The notes: generated by a model not told the origin, from the letters alone. A stretch of DNA of 16,001 nucleotides from Deltaproteobacteria bacterium (GCA_013287405.1 JABDDW010000034.1:1-16001), one strand, 5' to 3'; positions 7,259 to 14,933 are shown, numbered from the stretch's first letter. Program-made: numbers and translations.

Positions 7259-7798
7259 TTACTTTGAAGAAGCCTCATTTTTAGATGGAGCGACTTTTAA
7301 AATTTTAAGGCCATAGGGATTAGTTTGGCTTCGATCCACACTTGCAATTTTGACTGTCAGTGGGAAAATGAGCACTGATCTCACAGGACCTACTGAAATC
7401 AACCTGTCTGCATCAACGAAAATGGTGTCAGAGTTGATTTTGATGGAATTAATAATTATTTTCTGACTCATTCCTTTTGAATCAAGTTCTTTTTGTTCTT
7501 GTTTTCGAGAAGAGTTCTCATCGTCTGACAGGAGGTCGCTATTTTGAGAAATTTTAGTGTCAAACCTCTGCGAGAGAGCAAGACCCAAGAAGGTCTCAAT
7601 CTCTGATGGTGGATGCTCTGTAGAGCCCGACTTAACAGCCCGAGAGAAACATTCCCGATCAATAATTAGGGGTTCTTTTTGGGAGAGCACGACGGTTGAT
7701 ACAGTCAAGATGCTGGATAAAATGGTTAGAAAAATTATTACAAACTTAAGCCACATGTTTTGGGATAAGACATTGGCCCATGCGAGAGTGAATTTCAT
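7259..7798 (-). CDS. VirB8/TraE-like inner-membrane T4SS protein
   Basis: A 179-residue protein with a short cytoplasmic N-terminus, one transmembrane helix (about 17-39) and a periplasmic domain, the plan of the TraE/VirB8 group of assembly factors. Features include EPLIIDRECFSR just after the membrane span and IETFLGLALSQRFD about residue 67, which fits the TraE helix region. Beta-type segments follow (KIIINSIKINSDTIFVDADRLISVG, SVLIFPLTVKIASV). A polar acidic insert lies at about 85-105. It is smaller than VirB8 (about 230) and near TraE in size (about 190). The stop of the VirB6-like gene lies 15 bases upstream, and GGAG precedes the ATG by eight bases. A 78-base gap follows before the VirB9-like gene, the only sizeable break inside this operon. 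The assignment leans on gene order as well as topology. Confidence 0.65.
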   Translation of the reverse strand: MKFTLAWANVLSQNMWLKFVIIFLTILSSILTVSTVVLSQKEPLIIDRECFSRAVKSGSTEHPPSEIETFLGLALSQRFDTKISQNSDLLSDDENSSRKQEQKELDSKGMSQKIIINSIKINSDTIFVDADRLISVGPVRSVLIFPLTVKIASVDRSQTNPYGLKILKVAPSKNEASSK

Positions 7799-7813
7799 TT
7801 AGCAGTCTCCACT

Positions 7814-8776
7814 TTAATCGTGTTTAGATTTTGGTTGCTTGACAAAAAACGATGGTCGAGGTGGCGGCCTACGAATTAACGGAACTTTTCTCATATAGGG
7901 TTCGGCCTTTGGAAAATACTTTGATGACGCTCTTGTGGCACCACTTACCGATGCGTTAAAGCCCATGGCTAATAATTTTCCAGTCCCTTTACTTGCTTGA
8001 CTGGCAAGTTTTACGACGACCCCCGTGGCAAATGCTGCGGCTAGTGCACTTAGGCCACTTGCGATTGTGGAAAGTCCACCTTGGGCTAGGGCATGGACGA
8101 CTTTCGGAGTGGCGGCAAGCGAGAAAGCAAGCATTAGGTTAAAAAGAACAGCTGATATAAAACTAATATCGTGGCCCGGCTTATTCATATCACTTAAAGC
8201 GGCACTCCAAAGAAGGGTGGCAAGAACTGACCACACTACCTTCCAAAAACTCACTTCAACAATAGACCTGTAGAGAGCTTTTGTGGCCCCTGATGTTTGG
8301 GGAAGAATATAGAGGGCAATTAAAATTGGTGAAAAAACATAGGCGAGCGTCCAAACATAGACCATGCTCGCGTCAGCCAGGTGGACAGAGAGGTACAAAA
8401 TAAAAAAAGATATAAACGAAATAGCTAAAATTAGTCCCTCTTTTACTGAAAGCATAGACCAGGTGAGTGAATGAAGTTTCTGACTTGATTTGGCAAGGAC
8501 TAGATGAATTTGGTTAAGGTCGCCGAGCTCCTTTGCAAAACTATCTGATAAGTCTCCAATGGTGTTTAAAACGTCCGTAAAAGTGTGAAGCATAATCGCG
8601 GCCAAAAGGGCCCGCCCCACAAGGGTTGAAAAACTTGGAATACCACCCAGGGGCCACTTGAAATACTCTGTAAAGACACCAAGAAGCAGCAGCACGACTG
8701 TCAACCCATAGAAAAGGTGAACAAAGGTCTCATGAATAGTCTTAGCTTCGTTTGCAAGCCAGGTCATATCCGTCAT
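7814..8776 (-). CDS. virB6: VirB6/TrbL-like polytopic inner-membrane channel protein
   Basis: A 320-residue multi-span membrane protein expected to form part of the inner-membrane pore of the T4SS. Hydrophobic segments appear near residues 20-36, 50-66, 112-132, 138-160, 178-195 and 205-225, followed by an alanine- and glycine-rich segment (STIASGLSALAAAFATGVVVK) near 235-255. A basic, proline-rich tail ends in about 40 residues including RRPPPRPSFFVKQPKSKH. The central pattern WTLAYVFSPILIALYILP then a Trp-rich helix (SFWKVVWSVLATLLW) is typical of VirB6/TrbL proteins. The gene starts two bases after the stop of the VirB5-like gene. A second ATG three codons inside is an alternative start. 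The basic tail is probably cytoplasmic. The family is confident from topology and position, though VirB6 proteins diverge strongly. Confidence 0.75.
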   Translation of the reverse strand: MTDMTWLANEAKTIHETFVHLFYGLTVVLLLLGVFTEYFKWPLGGIPSFSTLVGRALLAAIMLHTFTDVLNTIGDLSDSFAKELGDLNQIHLVLAKSSQKLHSLTWSMLSVKEGLILAISFISFFILYLSVHLADASMVYVWTLAYVFSPILIALYILPQTSGATKALYRSIVEVSFWKVVWSVLATLLWSAALSDMNKPGHDISFISAVLFNLMLAFSLAATPKVVHALAQGGLSTIASGLSALAAAFATGVVVKLASQASKGTGKLLAMGFNASVSGATRASSKYFPKAEPYMRKVPLIRRPPPRPSFFVKQPKSKHD

Positions 8777-8778
8777 TA

Positions 8779-9459
8779 TTAAAACCTCGGAAATTCAAAC
8801 TTGGGGTCTTCATTTTTAAGTGAGGTTTCTAGATCCGTTGAGGTTGACGAGATCAGACGCGTTTTTTCCTTGTCTTTATGATTTTGAATGGCCAAACTTT
8901 GAGCCTGAATCTTTAAGCTTGTCGCCTGAGCCCGAAGCGACTGATTAACTACATGGAGCATGATTCCAAGAGTGTGGGATGTTAGCTGCTGGGCTCGACC
9001 AGGGGATGCGTCTTTGGAATAGTTTCTAATTTCTTGGTCAATGGCGTCGATTTGATCTGAATATTTATAGATAGAATTATTAAAACTTACGGCTTCAGCG
9101 ACATTTTCATCGGTGTCTTTTTCCACTTGAAAATCAGGAGAAGGGACGATTATTCCGTAGATAGCTTGCAGTTTTCTTAAGCCCTCTCCCACCTTTCCCC
9201 AGTCTCCGTATATTCCCGGGTCCGTATTGGGGCTTATTGTTTGAAGAAGATTTACGGAATTATCGATCCCTTCGTTAACTCTCTCTAAAAGCCCAAGGGT
9301 GTCTTGGTCACTTGATAAAATAGCTCTAAGTTGAGCAAGTTGCTGAATGGCGTTCATGAGAATTTGATAGAGAGCCGCATTTTCTTCGCCAAAGATGCTG
9401 GCCCTTGCAGGCATAGCTACGAGAATCGTGAGCATCGCGGTAATAAATATTCTTCTCAT
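8779..9459 (-). CDS. VirB5/TrbJ-like periplasmic T4SS protein
   Basis: A 226-residue secreted protein with a clear signal peptide (MRRIFITAMLTILVAMPARA, cleavage expected after residue 20). The mature part begins SIFGEENAALYQILMNAIQQL, which matches the start of TrbJ/VirB5 proteins, and is largely alpha-helical and glutamine-rich, as expected for a minor pilus-tip or periplasmic assembly component. A helix-rich stretch at about 160-200 (LRAQATSLKIQAQSLAIQNH) may form a coiled coil. The ATG overlaps the stop of the VirB4 gene (ATGA), which indicates coupled translation, and the VirB6-like gene follows after two bases. Length is close to VirB5 (about 220). Sequence identity within this family is low, so the call rests on signal peptide, helix content, the first mature residues and the B4-B5-B6 order. 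Confidence 0.72.
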   Translation of the reverse strand: MRRIFITAMLTILVAMPARASIFGEENAALYQILMNAIQQLAQLRAILSSDQDTLGLLERVNEGIDNSVNLLQTISPNTDPGIYGDWGKVGEGLRKLQAIYGIIVPSPDFQVEKDTDENVAEAVSFNNSIYKYSDQIDAIDQEIRNYSKDASPGRAQQLTSHTLGIMLHVVNQSLRAQATSLKIQAQSLAIQNHKDKEKTRLISSTSTDLETSLKNEDPKFEFPRF

Positions 9460-11888
9460 GCGGCCTCCCTTCCGGTTGCGGCAACGCCATTTGGGTACTT
9501 TTTAATAAGTTCCCTTAGGACTTCTTCCTTTGAGAGCTTTGGGTTTTCCTTTGAAAGAACTTCGATTTTGGCAAGGTCAGGCGGGTGTGTTGTAGCGATC
9601 CAGTACTCTTGAGGGGTGGCCTCAATTCTTACAACGCTTCTATCTTCTCCCGCTATCAAGAAGGCCTCTGAATAAATACCTTTTTCTTGACTGAGGTTTG
9701 AAATGAGGGCCATTTCATTGTCATTTAGTCTTAGAACTTCCTTTAGCCTTGCGGGATCTGCATCGCCCTGCATGAGGATCCACTTGACTGCTGAGTTAGG
9801 TAATATGGCATTAGCCACTTTGCTCTTTGCAAAATCGTCAATATTTTGAGAAATGGCGATGGCTGAACCGTAGTGCTTTCGAAGAGTTCTAAAAACTTCA
9901 CCAATAAACGCACTTCCCGCATCATTTTCTAAAAGCTTCCAGCACTCGTCAAAAATTATGAACTTTGCATTTAGTTTATCTTCAACAACTTTGCGCCAAA
10001 TGAAATCTGTAATAATGTAGAGGCAAACGGCCTGAAGCTCAGGGTAGGCTTCCATCCCTTTAAGATCAAAGCACACAATATCCCGGTCGAGCTTTGCAGT
10101 AGTTGGCCTATCGACAAATTTCCCATAAGCCGTATCCCCGCACCATGAACCTAGGATTTTTCCAAGCCTTGAAACCTCTTTGTCAGAATGGACTAATAAA
10201 ATATCCCTTAAATTTGATAGAGTAGGACTCTGAGACGTGGCGTAAACCTGTTCGATTGATTCTTCGATGAGCGTCCGCTCAAGTCTCTTGAGGCCCGGGT
10301 CATCTACTTCCTTTGTCATCATTTCAACCAGGCCAACTAAGAATTTTATTTTGCTACTTGAAGGAATCTTTTCACCCGCTGGGAGATCAAAAGGGTTTAC
10401 CGAAATATTCTCGACTAACCCAAGTGGCAGGTATTGGCCGTTTAGATTCTCGCAGAGTTTTTTATAAGACCCTCCAATATCAAGCATATAAATTTTTGGT
10501 TTTTCTTTTAAAAGTTGAAGGAGTAAAATCGTAGTAAGAAAACTCTTTCCCACACCTGAGCCGCCGCTTACGATTTGATTTGAGTTTGTAAGGGTATTAG
10601 AAAATGGATCAAACGAGACAAGGCTCCCGTATCTTGATCTTAAAAGAAGGCTTGGTTTATCGTGCCCTCGCCATGGGCCATAGATGGGAAGAAGGTCAGA
10701 AAGGGTTGACGTTTTTACTCGCCTCATTCTCTCTTTTGCTCTTGCGTTGGGGAGAGCAAATTCTGAGAAAATGTCAAAGGAAGCTAGAGACTCAACCATC
10801 CCTTCGCTGCCTGAGAGCTCCCTGATGCGCATTAGAGTTTCACTGACCTGATTTTCAAGTTCAAATTGGTCCCGAGATCGTAAAAGGACATTCAGACTAA
10901 TTTGAAAAACCTTTTCACCTTGGCTAACCATTTCAGACAAAAGAGTTTCAAGATCCTCAAGTTTTGCTTCACTTTCAATGTCATTAACGCCAGTTTTCTT
11001 TCCTCGGGCCATGGAGAAGGCTAGGCGGCGACTTAGTTGAAGGTTTTCAATCTCTTTTTGTTGGTCAGGAACGTGGATTGTCAAAAAGACGCTTGAGTCA
11101 AAGGGAAGCTCCCGCAAGATTCTTGTCATTGAGGCATAAGTATGATCTGGCAAAAGTTTAAGCGAGATCACCCTATGGTGCATATCTGACAGTGAAAACC
11201 CTTTCTCAGAAATAGTGGCGTCGGTAAATAGAAGAGATGATCTGGCATCTTCTGGGTCATAGCCATCTATAGAGATGGGGCGTGTCGGGTTCCAAAGTTC
11301 ATAACAAAGTGTGACAATGTCATCGGCTTTAAGTTTTTTAACCCTAACTCCGAGATTCTCCAGTGACCTTACCACGTCCTCTTGAATCTGCCTTATTTTT
11401 GAAAGCTCAAAACTCAGAGTCTCTTCTGTGATCTTGGAAAAGAGTTTTGATTTAGAGAAAAATGGAATTTTCTTGATCTGATTTTGAGAAAATGGGCGCC
11501 TTATAAAAATTTTTAAGGAATGAAACGGAAGAATAGAGTTTTCAGCATAGTCTTTGAAACGCTCAACCCTTTCTTTTGCAAGGGTTGAGGCGAGATCACT
11601 CCCCAAAGCGGGATTTTCAGCCTTATATTTATCCAAAGCCCCATGAGCCTCCACCGTGGCAAGGGCTTCATTCTTGATTTCTTGAATAAACTGAATATCG
11701 GTTTGAGAGGGAAGGCCATTTAAAAATTGCGAAATTTTTTCTGCGAACCCATTTATCTTATCATTATCCCAAGCACTCACATCAACCGGGGTCAAATCAC
11801 AACCAAATCCAAGCGAGCCGTCAGAGAAGATTATAAAATTGTCCTGAAAGCCCCAGAGCTGGAGTTTATCGGCTAAAATTGATGTCAT
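9456..11888 (-). CDS. virB4: VirB4/TraC-type T4SS ATPase
   Basis: An 810-residue cytoplasmic ATPase that powers assembly and transport by the secretion channel and is the most conserved protein of T4SS. The N-terminal half (about 1-390) is the VirB4/TraC domain, with FIIFSDGSLGFGCDL near the start as in TraC. The ATPase domain has GSLVSFDPFS (421-430), Walker A GGSGVGKSF (442-450), MLDIGGSYKKL (468-478), the NPFD box near 498, Walker B FIIFDECWKLL (643-653) and a helix with LRKHYGSAIAISQNI (669-683). Length is normal for the family (about 790-880). The start ATG at 11888 has AGAGGA upstream and lies 13 bases after the VirB3 stop. Its stop overlaps the VirB5-like start. The TraC-like N-terminus and the absence of VirB11 in the window fit an F-type-like channel (inference). 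Confidence 0.95.
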   Translation of the reverse strand: MTSILADKLQLWGFQDNFIIFSDGSLGFGCDLTPVDVSAWDNDKINGFAEKISQFLNGLPSQTDIQFIQEIKNEALATVEAHGALDKYKAENPALGSDLASTLAKERVERFKDYAENSILPFHSLKIFIRRPFSQNQIKKIPFFSKSKLFSKITEETLSFELSKIRQIQEDVVRSLENLGVRVKKLKADDIVTLCYELWNPTRPISIDGYDPEDARSSLLFTDATISEKGFSLSDMHHRVISLKLLPDHTYASMTRILRELPFDSSVFLTIHVPDQQKEIENLQLSRRLAFSMARGKKTGVNDIESEAKLEDLETLLSEMVSQGEKVFQISLNVLLRSRDQFELENQVSETLMRIRELSGSEGMVESLASFDIFSEFALPNARAKERMRRVKTSTLSDLLPIYGPWRGHDKPSLLLRSRYGSLVSFDPFSNTLTNSNQIVSGGSGVGKSFLTTILLLQLLKEKPKIYMLDIGGSYKKLCENLNGQYLPLGLVENISVNPFDLPAGEKIPSSSKIKFLVGLVEMMTKEVDDPGLKRLERTLIEESIEQVYATSQSPTLSNLRDILLVHSDKEVSRLGKILGSWCGDTAYGKFVDRPTTAKLDRDIVCFDLKGMEAYPELQAVCLYIITDFIWRKVVEDKLNAKFIIFDECWKLLENDAGSAFIGEVFRTLRKHYGSAIAISQNIDDFAKSKVANAILPNSAVKWILMQGDADPARLKEVLRLNDNEMALISNLSQEKGIYSEAFLIAGEDRSVVRIEATPQEYWIATTHPPDLAKIEVLSKENPKLSKEEVLRELIKKYPNGVAATGREAA

Positions 11889-11901
11889 TTTTAAAAATCC
11901 T

Positions 11902-12216
11902 CTATTTCTTCTTTAGTCTTGGTGGGCGATCTGTATTTGTAGGTTCATGAAAGGCTGTGTACGTTCCCGGAGTGATTTGATAACGCATAAGATGAATGAG
12001 GTAGTTGTCAGGTTTTCCTTTTTTGCCAAACCTCAGGAGGGCTGCCAACAAGATTGTTGGCAGCCACACTAACATTAGACGTAAACTCGTTTGTCCGAAC
12101 AAGAAATTAAGAATTGCCAGCGTGAGACTAATGGCTAAAAGATCCAATACCTCAAAGCCCAGCATTAATAATTTCTTTTCAAGCGCCTGGCTTACAGGCA
12201 CGACCCTAAGGCTCAT
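11902..12216 (-). CDS. virB3: VirB3/TraL-like inner-membrane T4SS protein
   Basis: A 104-residue protein with a hydrophobic hairpin at about residues 20-62 (two close membrane segments split by FGQTSLRL). A basic stretch, RFGKKGKPDNYLIHLMRYQ (62-80), follows. That phrase, basic residues then K-P-x-x-Y-L-x-H, is characteristic of the TraL subgroup of VirB3 proteins, which help place the VirB4 ATPase at the membrane. The last 30 residues are polar. It lies directly upstream of the VirB4 gene, as VirB3 normally does. Its ATG overlaps the stop of the preceding gene (ATGA). Size is right for the family (about 90-105). Confidence 0.8.
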   Translation of the reverse strand: MSLRVVPVSQALEKKLLMLGFEVLDLLAISLTLAILNFLFGQTSLRLMLVWLPTILLAALLRFGKKGKPDNYLIHLMRYQITPGTYTAFHEPTNTDRPPRLKKK

Positions 12217-12497
12217 CTTGCGTCCTTTAGCCGAGTAGGATCCTTTGCGACTGACTTCGGGTCTAAGATTTTGCCTTCTTCAACTTTTCCATTAATCCCG
12301 GATGAATTCGCCGGAATGGCTAGAGTGTCACTTGCGGATACTTTTAGACCTAGACTTTCAAGCTTATTGTCGATCATGCCGTCGACTGTAAGATAGCACC
12401 CAAAGAAGATCAGGAGATAAAGGCACATTTTTAAAAACCAGGGCGGAAAGTCCATTTTTATTGGTTGCTTATTATGGAAATGAAAATCGTCTCTCAT
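12213..12497 (-). CDS. Unknown single-span membrane protein in the T4SS operon
   Basis: A 94-residue protein not recognised as a known family. A short polar N-terminus (MRDDFHFHNKQPIKMD) precedes one hydrophobic segment at about residues 19-40 (WFLKMCLYLLIFFGCYLTVD). A polar, probably periplasmic tail follows, with a repeated alternation of Lys, Asp and Ser and no cysteines. It overlaps the genes on both sides by four bases each (ATGA), so it is surely expressed with the channel genes. It lies between the VirB2-like and VirB3-like genes, where classical T4SS operons usually have none. It may be a pilin-processing, regulatory or entry-exclusion factor; nothing in the sequence decides this. Confidence 0.65.
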   Translation of the reverse strand: MRDDFHFHNKQPIKMDFPPWFLKMCLYLLIFFGCYLTVDGMIDNKLESLGLKVSASDTLAIPANSSGINGKVEEGKILDPKSVAKDPTRLKDAR

Positions 12498-12820
12498 AAA
12501 TTACCTCTTAATTTTAAGGATTTTTCACTTGGATTCGGGGCCTTTATAGTTTTTGGAATCTTGTCGGCATTAACATCCGACGAGCTGGTGGGCAATTTGG
12601 GCTCTCCGCCCGAAACCACGATGTTGTCATCTTTTGAACAAGGGCCGAGAAGGAACGGGGGCGTTTTTAGATGATAAGTCTCAGGGGTTCGGCCGAAAAT
12701 GACAGCTACCACCACCCACCCAAAAAAGAAGCAAAGCACAGTAATCCAGCATTTAAACAGGTATAACGGGAAGCCTCGGAAAAGTTGTTTTAGAGCCCGA
12801 TAGGTTTCATCTTCTTTCAC
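12494..12820 (-). CDS. Unknown single-span membrane protein after the pilin gene
   Basis: A 108-residue protein with one strong transmembrane helix at about residues 18-42 (LYLFKCWITVLCFFFGWVVVAVIFG), preceded by a short, charged cytoplasmic N-terminus (KEDETYRALKQLFRG). The remainder is a proline-, serine- and lysine-rich tail, probably periplasmic and disordered. The start is a GTG whose bases overlap the VirB2 stop (GTGA), so translation is probably coupled to the pilin gene. The end overlaps the next gene by four bases. With its neighbour it forms a pair of small bitopic proteins of similar plan (short charged N-terminus, one helix, polar tail), which could mean a shared role or a heteromer (inference). 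No family is recognised. Confidence 0.65.
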   Translation of the reverse strand: MKEDETYRALKQLFRGFPLYLFKCWITVLCFFFGWVVVAVIFGRTPETYHLKTPPFLLGPCSKDDNIVVSGGEPKLPTSSSDVNADKIPKTIKAPNPSEKSLKLRGNL

Positions 12821-13101
12821 TGAACAACTCCTTTAATAAAGTTCATAATGCTGGTGGCGCCAAAACCAATGATCATGCCGAAAATGGCAAGCCACAGGTG
12901 GGCCCGAGCGTTTGGAGAGCCTGCCACAAATGAGAGTCCTGCGATAATGAGTCCTAGGATTGAAACAAGAGGTAGAATCGTTGTTGTAAGCCGCGACTGA
13001 AGTGCACCAAGTGTTGACTCAACTGAGCAAAACCCTAGCTCTGGAATGAAACAAACCGCAAGCATCAACGTCATGGCAAAAAGAATGGGAAGGTATTTCA
13101 T
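12817..13101 (-). CDS. virB2: VirB2/TrbC-like pilin subunit
   Basis: A 94-residue protein with the layout of a type IV secretion pilin: a long signal peptide (about residues 1-25, ending near LGFCS), then a polar stretch, and two hydrophobic helices at about 42-62 and 67-87 joined by the short polar turn SPNARAHLW. Mature VirB2/TrbC pilins are short, with two helices and a polar loop in just this way. It would be the main subunit of the conjugative pilus or channel filament. It is the first clear transfer gene of the operon, in the place VirB2 or TraA usually takes. GGAG lies before the ATG and a 72-base non-coding gap separates it from the upstream gene. No clear promoter could be picked out in that gap. 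Confidence 0.78.
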   Translation of the reverse strand: MKYLPILFAMTLMLAVCFIPELGFCSVESTLGALQSRLTTTILPLVSILGLIIAGLSFVAGSPNARAHLWLAIFGMIIGFGATSIMNFIKGVVQ

Positions 13102-13173
13102 GAATACTCCGGGAGAAAAAATGGAATTCGAAAGATTGGAGACTTGAAGCAGGGTTCCTGGGATAACAGGGCG

Positions 13174-13518
13174 TTAGTTTTTCGGGAATAGGCTCATAAA
13201 GAGTGAGAGATTCAAAAGTGGGATCCTCATCTCAAGATGTGTTTTCACATCGCCCAGCATTCTTCCGGTGCCGACGGGATTTTGAAGTCTCACTTCACCG
13301 TTGATGAAAGTCTTTTTTGCAAAAAGGGTGTAGGAATCATTGGACGATCTATTTTTTGAGAGATAGTAGGTCATTCCGGGAAAGATCATCAGGCGCACAA
13401 AATAATGGTCCGATTCTGGGTAAAGAGTAGCGTGACCTACGACCATGGACCTTAGAATTTCGCCCCGAGATCGAAAACCCGTAACGATTTCAAAAATGGA
13501 TTCGGTTGATTCATTCAT
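13174..13518 (-). CDS. Conserved-looking hypothetical protein, 114 residues
   Basis: Not recognised. The protein appears soluble and beta-rich, with alternating hydrophobic and polar residues (HYFVRLMIFPGMTYYL, SYTLFAKKTFINGEVRL). It ends with a hydrophobic helix-like tail (PLLNLSLFMSLF). There is no signal peptide and no cysteine motif. The ATG at 13518 has GAGG about 13 bases upstream, which is distant. It is co-oriented with the T4SS operon, 72 bases before the VirB2-like gene, and 84 bases follow the zinc-ribbon gene upstream. It might be a regulator or a small adaptor; the sequence does not tell. Reality as a gene is supported by codon-like composition, its length and its place in a same-strand run. 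Confidence 0.55.
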   Translation of the reverse strand: MNESTESIFEIVTGFRSRGEILRSMVVGHATLYPESDHYFVRLMIFPGMTYYLSKNRSSNDSYTLFAKKTFINGEVRLQNPVGTGRMLGDVKTHLEMRIPLLNLSLFMSLFPKN

Positions 13519-13602
13519 AGAAAAGTTAACCTCGTAAAAATTAATTAAATAATAAAAGACGGGATCCCTTTGATTAGAGATGAATAACTAGGATGAATTT
13601 CT

Positions 13603-13842
13603 TCAGGCAGCTTCTGGCGGGTCGTCTTGGTCCTCGAAGTTTAGAGCTTCGTCGGCTTTACTGGATGGGTTTTGTTCAATGTCTGCGGGAGTGTTATAAA
13701 GTTCCTTTGCAATACGTCCTTCCTTATCGCCCCATGAGAACCCCTCTATGGAATTGAAATTACATTCAAGGCAATAACCGTGGGTCTTGAGTTTCTCAAA
13801 GGTACGCTCCCCGCATCTGGGACATTTATATAATTTCAGCAT
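13603..13842 (-). CDS. Zinc-ribbon micro-protein (C-x2-C-x13-C-x2-C), second of a tandem pair
   Basis: A 79-residue protein. Cys7/Cys10 (CPRC) and Cys24/Cys27 (CLEC) form two zinc knuckles separated by 13 residues, followed by FNSIEGFSWGD. The rest is acidic and polar, ending in a run of Asp, Glu, Pro and Ala that is probably disordered. The start overlaps the end of the preceding zinc-ribbon gene by seven bases (ATGCTGA), and GGGAG supplies a ribosome binding site. Its cysteine spacing is identical to that of the genes at 13836-14048 and 15170-15451, so the three are probably paralogues. Small zinc ribbons like this often mediate DNA, RNA or protein contacts. Whether it regulates the transfer operon is inference. 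Confidence 0.7.
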   Translation of the reverse strand: MLKLYKCPRCGERTFEKLKTHGYCLECNFNSIEGFSWGDKEGRIAKELYNTPADIEQNPSSKADEALNFEDQDDPPEAA

Positions 13843-14048
13843 AAGCCAAGCTCCCGCAGTTTACCTTCATCGGGAAAGGGATGAGAGTCTTGAACCTCTT
13901 CGACCGTGTGGACATAAAATCGCCACCCACACTCCTCACAAAAACCAACTTTGCCAAAACTACTGAGGCTTGTGCTCCCACAGTCGCGGCATTTGTTGTA
14001 GTAAAGGTATGGGTCAATAGAAATTTTCTTCGGTGTGAAAGTGTGCAT
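13836..14048 (-). CDS. Zinc-ribbon micro-protein (C-x2-C-x13-C-x2-C), first of a tandem pair
   Basis: A 70-residue protein with Cys20/Cys23 (CRDC) and Cys37/Cys40 (CEEC), 13 residues between the knuckles, then GWRFYVHTVEEV. It differs from its two relatives by a longer N-terminal arm (residues 1-19, aromatic and basic) and a short acidic C-terminus. The ATG has AAAGG upstream at good spacing. It overlaps the next zinc-ribbon gene by seven bases, so the two are probably translated together. A region of 74 bases with a long A/T run lies upstream, between this gene and the acidic-protein gene. Role unknown. Confidence 0.68.
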   Translation of the reverse strand: MHTFTPKKISIDPYLYYNKCRDCGSTSLSSFGKVGFCEECGWRFYVHTVEEVQDSHPFPDEGKLRELGLC

Positions 14049-14122
14049 AAAAACCTTTCTTTCGATTAAAAAAAAATTGGGTAAAATATTGGAGGAGGTT
14101 TTACGGCGGAAGTTTCTATGAG

Positions 14123-14317
14123 TTAGGTTTGAAACAAGACGACGCCGGACTCTTCCTCAATGGCCTCAAGATCACCGCCTACATAGACGAGAACAATTCT
14201 CCCGTAGGTAAACGGCTCTCCGGTTTCTTCTTCGTAACGATCATGAAGTCTCTTTGAGGCTTCGCAAAAAATGGCTTCGTCATCAAATTCAGACAAAAAA
14301 ACAGTTTCTTCCTTCAT
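14123..14317 (-). CDS. Small acidic hypothetical protein, 64 residues
   Basis: A short, strongly acidic protein (FDDEAIFCEASKRLHDRYEEETGEPF and DLEAIEEESG) with no membrane segment and one lone cysteine. It is co-oriented with the surrounding small genes and has AAGGA before the ATG. Small acidic proteins of mobile elements are sometimes DNA mimics, for example anti-restriction proteins, or anti-sigma-type partners. With a sigma-4-like regulator gene immediately upstream, either is possible, but no signature settles it. It is real only at moderate confidence because of its size. Confidence 0.5.
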   Translation of the reverse strand: MKEETVFLSEFDDEAIFCEASKRLHDRYEEETGEPFTYGRIVLVYVGGDLEAIEEESGVVLFQT

Positions 14318-14367
14318 TTCTCATTTCCTTCTTAGATTTTGATTTAAAAAATAGGGATGGGGTCCTG

Positions 14368-14886
14368 CTAGACTTGGGCTTTAGTGGGTAGGGTCGATAA
14401 AGTGGGAGGAACGGGTTTCGGGACGTTGGACTCTCGATTTGGAGAGTTCGATTTACCTTTCCCCTTCATCCATTGGAGTTTCGTGGCTCTTTTTTTGAGT
14501 TTTTCGAAGCCTCTTCGGTATCGGCTCCAAACGCAATCCTTTGGAATACCTAACTTTTCTCCAATTGAAAATAAACTTAGGCCCTCTTCAAAATGAAGCT
14601 TCAAGACTTCTCGTTGTCGCCTTGTAACTCCCACTTTTCTGATCAAGGTATTAAAGCTTTTCATCTTTGGAGGTTTAGAAGGATCTGCCCACACAAACCG
14701 ATTTGCGCGCCCCAAGAGATTTGCGCCGCCAATCGCTTCAACCGTATCGAGATCAAGCAGCCGTTCCCGTTGGTAATGTCGATCTTGATCTAAATAGATT
14801 TCACAAGGTTCGCAGATTAAACCCGGCTCGACATTTGACTTGACCTTGCAGATAAGACACGGGAAAGAAATCTTTTTTTCTTCCAT
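14368..14886 (-). CDS. Zinc-finger plus sigma-70 region-4-like transcription regulator
   Basis: A 172-residue protein in two parts. The N-terminus has CLIC (Cys10/Cys13) and CEPC (Cys25/Cys28), a zinc knuckle pair with 11 residues between, followed by a middle region of about 50 residues. Residues about 86-133 (GVTRRQREVLKLHFEEG then SIGEKLGI and VWSRYRRGFEKLKK) match the helix-turn-helix of sigma factor region 4 and LuxR-like or phage regulators: a helix of QREVL, a tight turn and a recognition helix. The C-terminal 35 residues are basic, then proline-rich and disordered. A strong binding site (AAGGAGA) precedes the ATG. It is the best candidate for a transcription activator of the element's own operons (inference). 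It lacks sigma region 2, so it is not a complete sigma factor. Confidence 0.7.
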   Translation of the reverse strand: MEEKKISFPCLICKVKSNVEPGLICEPCEIYLDQDRHYQRERLLDLDTVEAIGGANLLGRANRFVWADPSKPPKMKSFNTLIRKVGVTRRQREVLKLHFEEGLSLFSIGEKLGIPKDCVWSRYRRGFEKLKKRATKLQWMKGKGKSNSPNRESNVPKPVPPTLSTLPTKAQV

Positions 14887-14933
14887 GGCTCTCCTTTCGT
14901 AAATTAAATTTTTAGAGAGTAAAAAGTGGACCT

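Noticed and set aside
13561..13568. GGGATCCC palindrome upstream of the 114-residue gene
   Set aside because: A single 8-bp palindrome without flanking symmetry; easily chance.
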